In this document: positions 39,846 to 48,000 of the stretch, piece by piece | How positions within the stretch are numbered: the stretch's first letter is position 1 | Layout of the letters: each line of letters opens with the position of its first letter | NCBI GenBank assembly: GCA_949775045.1 | Contig: OX459105.1 | Span: 17,001,353 to 17,065,352, forward strand | Direction: 5' to 3' | Source of the DNA: Metridium senile | Taxonomy: Eukaryota > Cnidaria > Anthozoa > Actiniaria > Metridiidae | Length of the DNA stretch: 64,000 nt | Notes under the pieces: model-generated | What the model was told of the DNA's origin: nothing | The model's input: only the letters and a program-made list of their open reading frames with translations | Database searches by the model: none | Made by a program: the position numbers and the translations under genes

Positions 39846-42800
39846 CAGGTCTTCCATTTTTGTGTGAATTCTTAAAGACAAACAAGGAGCATTAAGTGGA
39901 AGCCTTCGTGAAGCCTTAATGCACATTACGGTAATGGGATTACAGGCATCCTGCGGGACACGTTCTTCGTTGGCCTTGTAACCTCCAACTGTGATCTAAA
40001 AAGACAGTCATGTTAATAAAAATAGTTCATTCATTTCAGGTCGCAAAACCAGTTTTCATGAGTCTTAAAAATTAAAGTACGTATGTGTTTTTATAAGTAA
40101 TACCATGGCTCGAGGGAAATTAGTTATTAAATTTCCCCGAATACCGAGGGAAAATTTGTGGTATTCGGGGAAATTTAATCACTAATTTCCCGAGTGCTAT
40201 GGTATTACTTTGTAATACCATGATCACCGAGGAAATAAGGAAAAAAATGTTTTTCAATTCGATGTTCGGGTTTCTAAGTCAAGAAAGCGTGAACAACGAA
40301 AGCATTCAGAAAGTCATTAGCATGTAGAGGGCGTTTCCACGTCACATTAAGGCTTGATAGTGGTGAAATCAAACAAAAGTTTACAAATAAATTGATTTGT
40401 TTTCTATTTTAGGTTTATCGTATGAGTGCGCAGGTACAGATTCGGAAAACACTTGCAACAAGGAAACCATGTTAGTGATAACGTATGTAGAACACTCCCA
40501 CAAGTGTTAGAGTATGGACTTGTGTGTAGTACAGGTTCTTTTATGTTAAAAATTTCCAACTGGGTCGAAGCGATCCAGGAATGGTCTCGATGATTGTTAT
40601 GATGAGGGACCATTGGGGGATAGTCTCCTAAATTTTCCTCATGCATACAACATGAGGGAAATTTAGAAGACAAAGAAATCCCTTTGTCTTTTACTAAATT
40701 TCCCTTGCATAAATTAAATAGAGGGAAATTTAGTAAAAGACAAAGGATTTCTTTGTCTTCTAAATTTCCCTCATGTTGTATGCATGAGGAAAATTCGGGT
40801 TTGTAAACCCCTCGGAAGACAAAAGAATCCGAGGTGATCATGGTATTACAATTGTAAAACGCACTGATTTTGGTTTGTGAATATATTGGAATTATTCTTG
40901 TGACCCATGTATATCGGTCCTTATTGACTCAATATTGTCCATGTTTTAAAAACCTGGTTCGGAAACTATTAAGGTATCAGGAGGGGTTGGGGACCTCTAC
41001 TCACGCAAATTAAAATTATGCGCAAGCTTTGTAAAATATTCCACTAAAAGTATATATTTATTGAAAGCTGAATAAATGTAATTTTTGAAAATTAATTCAA
41101 AATTTTCATTATTTAAAACGACAAAAAGATATTCCGACTAAAGCGTGTTTTGACTGTACTTCGTTTGAAAAGCTCCAACTCTGTCAGGATTTCCGTCTCA
41201 GTGATAACAATCACGTTAGCAGACTTCTATGTCTGCGATTTCTCATAACTGTTTCAGATCAGCCGCTATTGAGTCTCAAATATCGATGTTCGAATTTATC
41301 ACGTATAAGTGTACAAACTAAGCAATATCTCAACAACGAAAACGAAAATGAAAACTCGCTGGCACCGTTTTTTGGTTCCAGATTTGATTTATCTTTGTGC
41401 AAAGTTTGAAATCAAACTATTGAATTGCATGGAAACTAGAGCGCTTTCATCTTTTCAAACGAAGTACGGTCAAAACACGCTTTAGTCGGAATATCTTTTT
41501 GTCGCTTTAAATGAAAATTTTGACTACATCTATTCAGCTTTCAAAAAATATATAATTTTACTGGAATATTTTACAAAGCTTGCGCATAATTTGAGTTTGC
41601 GTGAGTAGAGACAGTAGAGGTCCCCAACCCCTCCTGATAACTTAAACCAATGTTGGTCTTTTCATACTATCATTCACGGCATGTCCTTACCTGCTGTATC
41701 CATTGGTTAATAGCATCTCCATGAGGGTACATTCCTGTGCTACTGTACGGCACAGCTGTTGCTCCCCAAGCAGTCATATCATTTAATAACACATTGTTTG
41801 GATTCACATGTTCACAAAGCTTGACAAACAGGCAGTCGATAATTTCTTGAGCTTCTTCATTTGGGGTGTCCTTTCGGAATGGCTCAAGGAGTTGATCTAG
41901 TCGACCGATGGATGTTGGCTCCCCTGTAAGGTGCAAGCAGCAGTGATAGGCGAACAACAGCTGAACGGCTTCAATGAATGTCTCAGGGCGTTCAGTTGAA
42001 ATATTCTGCATTCTAGCCTTGACCTGTTACGAACAGAAAAACATGGACCGTTGTAAATAGAAAACATGTTTTAATCTGATGCAACGAAGTTATTACCTTT
42101 TCCATGTTGTCTCGCTGAGCTTCAGTAAACGCAAAGTCAGTCCATTTATTTGCAAGGTATCCAGCGTAGAATCCAAAGTTTAGAATATACTGCTGGACTC
42201 CTTCTAAAGATCGGATACAGGATTCAACAACTTCTTTCTCCTCCTTTGTATTTCCTGGGCTTGCACTCATTTCCTGCATCATCCTTGCCAAACCTTTCTT
42301 CAGTAGGGTCTCGTAATCAGGTATAACATGACCCACGCCTGCTGCTTCGCTGAGGCCCTTGACGAATGCTGGCATTGTTTCTTCCTCTCGGAAATAAGGC
42401 ATCACAGTTTGTCCAAGACCTAGAGAGAAGCATGGCGGCATCCTTCCAACTATAATCTCGTCTGGATGAATGCTAAATGTGTCAGCTTTTCTTCCAAAGA
42501 AAGATGGATCTTCAAGAATCTGACTATCATTTGTAGTGAAAAGACTTTCCAAGGAAATCTTGATCGCCCAACCTTTACGGATCATGATGGAAGCATCTTT
42601 GATATTTCTCTTCGAATGTGAAGAGATACTTTCAAAAAGATGAGGAAATTTAGGCATCTCTCGGCGCTTGAACCATTGGTCATTCCACTGCTGAAATGCG
42701 TAATCTAAAAGACGTAATACTCGGGCGGTGGGAGGATCCCCAGGACTGTACCCTCCAGTAGTCATACGATGAAGGTATTCCTTCTGATTATAGAACAGAT

Positions 42801-42847
42801 ATTCGTTGGGAGATTTGCTCTTATTCCAAAAGTCTATGATTTCAAAC
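35190..42847 (-). CDS. C-terminal glycyl radical enzyme part of the fusion gene (exons 6-13)
   Basis: Glycyl radical enzymes pass a radical from a C-terminal Gly to a Cys in the barrel centre. Here exons 6-7 give the N-terminal scaffold (IHPDEIIVGR, GHVIPDYETLLKKGL, RPETFIEAVQLLF, SIGRLDQLLEPF, AINQWIQQ), exon 8 ITVGGYKAN, and exon 9 the Cys loop YACDGCYEPIIPG. Exon 10 gives NGGANYTMIGIQFISFANTV, exon 11 GTGTFEGYVGWGASCGASAD, exon 12 SWDMPSINVGFSNGAEIDL, and exon 13 the radical loop VRVRTGGWSEF plus FNQHQKHQERR. One Cys followed by X-Glu (CYE), not the Cys-Cys pair of true pyruvate formate-lyase, points to an eliminase, lyase or other non-PFL subtype. Substrate cannot be stated. A short basic tail follows the radical loop, about 35 residues of it low-complexity. 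Confidence 0.88.
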
Positions 42848-45800
42848 CTGAAAACGACATAGTCTAAAATGAATAAGAATACTATGTAGCTTATTTTAAA
42901 ATAATCCCTTTTAAAATTGTTTTGGCTTATACATTTCTAAAAAATGCTATTTTTATTCTAGAACAGTAATGCTACCTTATAGCAATCTTCCGTGCTTAAA
43001 AATGAGTAATTTATATATATTTACCTTTGTTCCTGACAAGACGGCGACAACTTCAATTCTTCAGCACTGGGCACGTACCAGAATGTTCCCTCAAGAGGTT
43101 CAACGGCACTGATTAACATATCAACGGTTACATCTCCTAGGCCAGCATGGTTATCATTCCCGGCGATGTTTTTCAGAATTGTTGTGAACGCCTCTGTTGT
43201 GTTGCACATATGAAGATACATCGTACCTTCTTCTTTACCGGGTTCGTTCTCCACGTGACCGTACGGCATAGAAGTACGGAAGACTCTTGGATGGCGCTTG
43301 AGTACGTTCACGGGTGGAACATCGTGTACCACGTGAGCACGTTCAATGTGGGCGCGTTTGTCCCGATGAGTGACAAGAGCGTCGGTTCCAGATTTTCTCC
43401 CTATCATATCTTCGTTTTGGTTCTGTACAGTAGCAATAAAACTGAGAGTTTTAACGGTTTGCACATTTTTACCATTTCAAGTTTTAAAATTATACTTTTT
43501 AAGGTTTGCACGCATAATGTGCAAACCTTAAAAAGTATAATTTTAAAACTTGAATTGGTAAAATTTTTCCACCATTTTCACTGCATACACAATTAGCCCG
43601 AACTAAAACATTTCACTAAAAGTGTCGCAAATTCTATCGTGCGGAGGCCAGTGCGTTGCGTGCATGATGCCTTGAGGCCCATCTTGTAAATAGCTTAGAT
43701 TTAATCGCATCTTGGCCTGTTTCACTCGAGTTCATGAAAGGGGCTGCAGCAATTTCGACCCACCCACCTCCCCTGGTGGCGGTAAGCTCTTTATTCCACT
43801 CACTGCATGCCTATCGTCGTCCGCAGCATTCGTCTCCCATAACTTAATATAAAGGGATAATAGGTATGTAGTGAGGATATAGAACAATTTACCTTGTCCA
43901 TATAGTCTCCAAGAACCATCCAGTTATATTTGAACTTCTGTGCCAGAAGGTATGTCGAACCAGGGTGACCTGACAACGCTCCCTCGTTCTTTACTATGTA
44001 AGTCTTCATGCTTTCCGGATCACACGGATTTGCCAATCCATCAGTGAACGTTCTGTGAAGGATTCGCTTAGGAAAATAAAAGAATAATAATTTAAATAAA
44101 AATTATAGTTTAATAAACAGGCATAATTGCTTTGTCGGGTCTTTGACTGAATAAAACAGGTACTGCGATTTTTTTGAACAGCTTGAAATAAGTTACTCGT
44201 ACTCTTTAGAAATTCGAGTTGAGAAATTTTATTCATTGAGATTTTAATTTTGATTTAATTAAAGTCTCACCATATTTTTTTAACTAAGAAAATGCTAATA
44301 CTGATAATTTCTTTCCAAGCCCAGATTATATTTTAATTTTAATTTATATATTTTGTTAGATACAATAGCAAAACTAGAGGAGAAAAGAAAAACAATTAAG
44401 GCTTAGCTATCATAAGATTCTATCAGTCTTTTTTTTCACTTCTTTTTTAAACAAAAAAAAACATAATGTAGCCGGATGTACCAGATCGGACGTCTATAAA
44501 CTATGTAAATCACATCAAAAAGTTACTTGTACTCACCTTACTTGTACATTGCGATCTTGTAACACTATATTTGCTGTCGCAGCAATACTCCTTCATCTTG
44601 TCCATAAGATAAGCAAGAACCTTTTCTAGTTTACCCTCTTCGTCTGATTTCAGTAAGAAATACACATCTCCTCCTGTGTCCAGGAATTTCTGAGAGTCGG
44701 GAATGAGTTTTTTTCCTGGTGGTCGACGATCAAGGTTCTTGAGTTTAGGATCATCTTCATGCCACTTACTCCACTGATCCGGGTTAAATGCAACAATGGC
44801 TATGGTGGGGTACTCGTCTATGAAAATAAACAACATTATATAAACTATGGCTTGTCAGTGAATAAAACATATAAATATCTGCCAAAACCTTTAAGCGAGG
44901 AAAGGTGTCAAATTAAATCACTAAGTCATCCCTGTCATGTGAAGTATTTCAACCATATCTTCTCTTATGTAGTCAGTGCCATTACTTATAATAATAAAAC
45001 TATTCACTGGCATATCATAGCCTCCTTACCGCTTCCTCCTGCATTTCCAGCGAAATTGATGACATCACGAACAGCATCCACAATTCCATCGCGCACGGTA
45101 GGGTTGTCGACATCCAGATCTTTTTTGTACCATGCATTCACAAAAATGCCGAACTTTGTTTTACCACGAAAAAGGCCATATTGCGTATTACAAAAGACTG
45201 GGAAGTTCAATAGCTCATTCTAAAAGCAATCATCAATATGTTAAATTTTGAGGTCTAAAAACTAGGATTATAATAACTAAACAATTTTTGAGACAGCAAC
45301 GGTTTCAGTTACTTTTAGACATTTGCGTTTTGCTTTTATTATATATATATATATATATTATATATATAAATAATTATGATTTTGTAGTACGAGTTTTCAT
45401 AAAGTGCTCTACTTTAAAGGAGCTTTCAATAGAAAAATATGAGTTTACGTCTTTAGATTTTCATTGGCTGTATATATATACAGCCATATGCAGAAATTCT
45501 GTCCCTTTTATCAATATCGCAAGTATATCAAAAGTATATCAGAAATTATATGATATCACTCCTGATATTTTTTTCAGAAAGCCCTTGTCGTAGGTAGCTC
45601 AATAATAATATCAGGGATGATATCCCATAATTGCTTGCATAGTTTTGATATACTTGTAATATGAACCAAAAGGGACAGAATTTCTCCATATGGCTGTGTA
45701 TATATATATATAGGTGTGGTAGTTGGCCAAGACAATTTATTTGGTACTTTATTTGAATTATATATTCAACTTTGTTTGATTGTCGCCTACGAATCGTTAC

Positions 45801-47465
45801 GATCCTATCATGTCATCAACTGAACAACATCTACACAAACTGGAAAATGCTTGGAACAAACTTGCACGTTGTTGTTTTCAGTTGTGTTTTATAGATTGTA
45901 GCGCGAGCAAATCAATCAGTTTGCTGAAGAAGGCTGAATAGCCGAAACGTACAATAAAACAGTTATATAGTTACAAGTTGGTGGATTGGTTTCTACTTTA
46001 TTCTACATATTCTATATAATCCGATCCGGCTGAAACCGCAAAGAATATTTGCGTCCACACGGATCCGCCGATTCGCATCAAAACGTATGCGGCTTCAAAA
46101 GTATCCGGATCCGTGTAGTCGGGGTCTAAACTATCCAAAAGATAACTTTTGTTTGCAAAATCAACCTGCAGTTGAATTGCATATTTTTAAGCGACATTTT
46201 AACCTACAATTCAAAGTTATGGGTGATTGCTAATCTTGTTTATTTTATCGTCCGGAATTGCACATACCTTAGTGGAGTTTAGTAGTATTCCTAAAACCGT
46301 CTCCTACACTTATTTTAAACTTTTAAAAGCTCTTCTTTTCACACAAGATAAAACATTGTTTGCAATTGAAAACGTGCTAAATATTTTGGCGTTATAATTT
46401 GAATCTGCAGAATAATCACCATTTTAATTTTAACATATAATTCAAAGCGCGTTAAAAACTGACTCATTGCGAATTTGCATATTCACATGACATGACAAAT
46501 CGCTCTTTTTCCTCGCTGAAAGTATCTCGATTGTCACAAAAACGTCTTACACAATAGAAAACATACAAATGCTTAATTCTATAATGTTGTTTTCATTTGT
46601 AAACAAATTCGAACTCTTTTTTAACGCTTAAATGCCAAAGTGTCCGGATTTGTACACTGTCCGGATTTGCACACACATACTGTACTCTAATTATAAGCCA
46701 CAACAATAGATTATACTACATTTATAGCGCCTCAGGTATACACCTAATTCAAAAAAGGTTGACGGGGCGAACGGCGATTGGCGATTGGCGATGGTTAATA
46801 TGAATTCCTTCTTATTCGTTTCTAAATTACCCAAACAATGCCTCCACCGATCCGGGAAACCTTCGAGACATCCATCTAAGGTCATCGCTTAACGATGTTT
46901 GGGTAATTTAGAAAAGAATAAGAAATTCGTATTATCCACAGTCCCGCAATCGCCAATCACCAATCGCCAATCGCCAATCGCCAATCGCCATTCGCCCCGT
47001 CAACCTTTTTTGAATTAGGTGTATATAGATCACAGTAAAGGATTATCATTCATTAAAGTCTGTCTGAAGATCGCGTAAGCGTGAAACTCGGAGTTAAAGA
47101 AAAAATGATGTCTTGTCATTAATCCATCTACAATCTATATATATATATATATATGGATGTGTCTATACTGACGGTAAAGTGCTCAATACATTAAAATGTA
47201 GAGCGTTATAGATTGTAGGTGGATTAATGACAAGACATCACTTTTTCTGGGTAAAAATCATTTCTATCTCTAAGTGTTAAAGAATAAACCTTCAATCAAG
47301 CGCGCGCTTGATATTTTCAATTGAGTTTCATATATATATAATATAGTCCGTTTTATTGCTGATAGAGAAGCAGAGAGCTTAATTTGTTGACCCCCCGTTA
47401 AATTTGGAGTCAAATTTTAAAATAAAAGAACAAGAAAACATACCGCAGAACTCATTTTTCCTTCT
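35190..47465 (-). CDS. DyP-type heme peroxidase fused to glycyl radical enzyme (13 exons, ~1252 aa)
   Basis: CDS exons on the minus strand: 47454-47465, 45030-45219, 44537-44817, 43893-44066, 43025-43422, 42097-42847, 41691-42023, 39846-39995, 39358-39690, 37963-38429, 37015-37311, 36162-36319 and 35190-35404. Every junction is GT-AG and phase-compatible; the coding lengths sum to 3759 bp, divisible by three, ending in TGA. Residues ~1-351 match DyP-type peroxidases (TGGD, TDGLANP, GRK, HIERAH, FRTSMPYG, YVPS). Residues ~352-1252 match the pyruvate-formate-lyase/glycyl radical family: HPDEIIVGR, FIEAVQLLF, the catalytic-Cys loop GCYEP (Cys ~814, Glu ~816), PTGTGTFEGYVGWG, GASADGR, and the radical site RVRTGGW (Gly ~1209). 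Each half would be an enzyme, and the glycyl radical half needs a radical-SAM activase, which is not in this window. The weakest splice site is the exon 9 donor (CAG|GTTCCA). Whether one mRNA carries both halves is inferred from phase, not shown. Confidence 0.82.
35945..36098 (-). repeat. Interspersed family C copy, inverted, in the last-but-one intron of the fusion gene
   Basis: aaacatcgtttaggattggt ... caacgaaaacacagctttcg ... actggtgctgta is the reverse complement of the copy at 19030-19180. It lies in intron 12 (35405-36161) of the fusion gene. Confidence 0.8.
37500..37610 (+). repeat. Family B copy in intron 10 of the fusion gene
   Basis: Matches 16764-16870 (aatcacttttttaacgt, agacacaaacacacactcac, tacctccacgtttaatattt). 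Confidence 0.75.
37705..39020. repeat. Family D: two direct copies flanking exon 10 of the fusion gene
   Basis: 37705-37890 and 38855-39020 share (a)ttgagagggatcacgttatt, ttggaagctatatagggggt, tgttacaaattgta, ccaaccaggaagggggttg and gaaaagaca. Exon 10 (37963-38429) lies between them, so unequal exchange between the copies would delete that exon. Confidence 0.75.
39144..39327. mobile_element. Short TIR element with TA target duplication (pogo/Tc1-like MITE)
   Basis: Ends read cagtggtatctctattaa and aaatagaggtaccactg, flanked by TA on both sides (39142-39143, 39328-39329). It is 184 bp, noncoding, and stops 30 bp from the exon 9 donor of the fusion gene. The sequence resembles the non-autonomous Tigger/pogo-type ends seen in many animals. 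Confidence 0.75.
39770..39845. repeat. (AAT)n microsatellite abutting the exon 8 splice donor
   Basis: About 25 AAT units. On the gene (minus) strand the intron begins GTATTATTATT, so the repeat starts at the third base of the intron. The donor consensus positions +3 to +6 are supplied by repeat sequence. Confidence 0.92.
40095..40210. mobile_element. Small foldback element sharing ends with the next one
   Basis: taataccatggctcgaggga ... aaatttccccgaataccgag pairs with tggtattcggggaaatttaa ... cgagtgctatggtattac. Fusion-gene intron 7. Confidence 0.8.
40206..40852. mobile_element. ~645-bp MITE-like element with TIR and internal long palindrome
   Basis: The ends taataccatgatcaccgagg and ggtgatcatggtatta are inverted. 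Inside, 40620-40800 is a near-perfect palindrome (cctcatgcatacaacatgag / ctcatgttgtatgcatgagg) around tttactaaatttccct. A 145-codon minus-strand frame over it is a by-product of the palindrome. Confidence 0.82.
40975..41642. mobile_element. ~665-bp MITE-like element with ~200-bp terminal inverted repeats
   Basis: The ends tatcaggaggggttggggac and gtccccaacccctcctgata are inverted. The arms continue through aagcttgcgcataattt and cgactaaagcgtgttttgac / gtcaaaacacgctttagtcg. In intron 7 of the fusion gene, next to the previous two elements. Confidence 0.88.
43025..47465 (-). CDS. N-terminal DyP-type peroxidase part of the fusion gene (exons 1-5)
   Basis: DyP-type peroxidases are heme enzymes that oxidise substrates with H2O2, using a distal Asp and Arg and a proximal His ligand. 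Seen here: MSSA from a tiny first exon, a ferredoxin-like N-terminal half (exons 2-3, DTGGDVYFLL), then TDGLANP with Asp ~170 in the GxxDG position. However, the first Gly of GxxDG is Thr (TFTDG). RAHIERAH (His ~244 or ~249) is the likely proximal ligand region, and FRTSMPYG supplies Arg ~268. The domain ends with GTFWYVPSAEELK. No signal peptide or transmembrane segment is visible. Length (~350 residues) is normal for a compact DyP. No stop or polyadenylation-like end precedes the next exon. Confidence 0.8.
43467..43563. repeat. Nearly perfect 45-bp-arm hairpin in intron 4
   Basis: ttttaccatttcaagtttta ... aaggtttgcac pairs with gtgcaaacctt ... taaaacttgaattggtaaaa, with a 6-7 base loop. It lies 45 bp from the exon 5 acceptor of the fusion gene, so it could fold in the pre-mRNA close to the 3' splice site. 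Confidence 0.9.
45470..45715. mobile_element. TIR element in intron 1 of the fusion gene
   Basis: The left arm tatatatacagccatatgca + gaaattctgtccctttt pairs with aaaagggacagaatttctcc + atatggctgtgtatata; inner parts (tatcaaaagtatatcag / ttttgatatacttg) also pair. Confidence 0.82.
45905..45962 (+). ncRNA. Hammerhead-ribozyme-like motif (Penelope/retrozyme type)
   Basis: CTGAAGA at 45924-45930 fits the CUGANGA core. GGCTGAATAGCC forms stem II, GAAA follows, then ACGT as a short self-complementary stem III and GTA as a cleavage triplet. gtttg before the core and caa after the site give a weak stem I. Very short ACGT stem III is typical of hammerheads reported in Penelope-like elements, which may act as dimers. 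No reverse transcriptase is nearby, so it is probably a fragment. Confidence 0.5.
46737..47025. mobile_element. TIR element with AATCGCC-type 7-bp repeats in its arms
   Basis: tatacacctaattcaaaaaa + ggttgacggggcgaa at the left pairs with ttcgccccgtcaacctt + ttttgaattaggtgtata at the right. Just inside, the left arm has three and the right arm about six copies of (c)gattggc/gccaatc, so the arms differ in length. Intron 1 of the fusion gene. Confidence 0.87.
47040..47100 (+). ncRNA. Second hammerhead-like motif
   Basis: CTGAAGA at 47063-47069 is followed by CGCGTAAGCG (stem II), GAAA, and ACTCGGAGTT, which can close stem III as ACU/AGU with a CGG loop and a U cleavage position. Stem I is not convincing. 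Adjacent to the next palindromic element. Confidence 0.38.
47097..47250. mobile_element. Palindromic element, ~39-bp arms, with (AT)n core
   Basis: aaaaaatgatgtcttgtcat + taatccatctacaatctat pairs with atagattgtaggtggatta + atgacaagacatcacttttt. Intron 1 of the fusion gene. Confidence 0.85.
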
Positions 47466-47533
47466 TCTGAATCCAAGTCAATCTGTTCTCAATCTAAATA
47501 TATAAGTAGAGAAATTAATAGAATATTATATTA

Positions 47534-47815
47534 GAGTGCTTACACTATGACCATGAAAGAAAATCTAAATAGTTACTAACTAATAGTTTTTATTTATTTA
47601 GTGACTATTAGTGACTATCACTCAACTGGAACAGCTTTAGTAGCAATACACAATGAATAAACTATTAACTTTCTATGGTTTTGAGTATTTGATTTCCCTT
47701 GTGTATTGTTACTAAAGCTGTTCCAGTTGAGTGATAGTGACTAATAGTCACTAAATAAAAACTAATTGTAGGAACTATTTAGATTCTATTTCATGGACAT
47801 AGTGTAAGCACTCTA
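47534..47815. mobile_element. ~280-bp palindromic element just upstream of the fusion gene start
   Basis: The arms run from agagtgcttacactatgacc to gtccatgaaatagaatctaa-like sequence and inward through gtgactattagtgactatca + ctcaactggaacagctttag, matched by ctaaagctgttccagttgag + tgatagtgactaatagtcac. It starts about 70 bp upstream of the predicted ATG (47463-47465), so it may overlap the promoter or 5' UTR. Confidence 0.87.
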
Positions 47816-47889
47816 TTATGGACAATTTTTTAAGTTGGTGGAGATAGGATATCCTGAAAAGAAGTAAATGATAAGAAGAGTTCTGAAGA

Positions 47890-48000
47890 CTGTAACTTAA
47901 AGGGGAGGAGAGGAACGGATCAGGGAGGAGGGAAAAAAAGAGGTAAAAATAGAGGGAGGAGGGAGAATCAAAATATAAAGGGAGGAGGGAGAAGGTCGAT
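47890..48000. repeat. Polypurine tract with GGGAGGAGGGA repeats
   Basis: About 100 bp of almost pure purine (ggggaggagaggaacgg, agggaggagggagaatc, gggaggagggagaagg). Such tracts can adopt triplex or quadruplex-like structure; here only composition is seen. Confidence 0.75.

Noticed and set aside
40404..40841. 145-codon minus-strand frame
   Set aside because: Spans the palindrome of a MITE-like element in an intron.
35190..42847. Canonical pyruvate formate-lyase
   Set aside because: The active-site loop has a single Cys followed by X-Glu rather than two adjacent Cys, and the radical loop is GGW in an unusual context.
35190..47465. Bacterial contamination or a lateral fragment as the source of the enzyme domains
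   Set aside because: Twelve GT-AG introns with matching phases, animal-type repeats in the introns, and the same AT-rich composition as the flanks.
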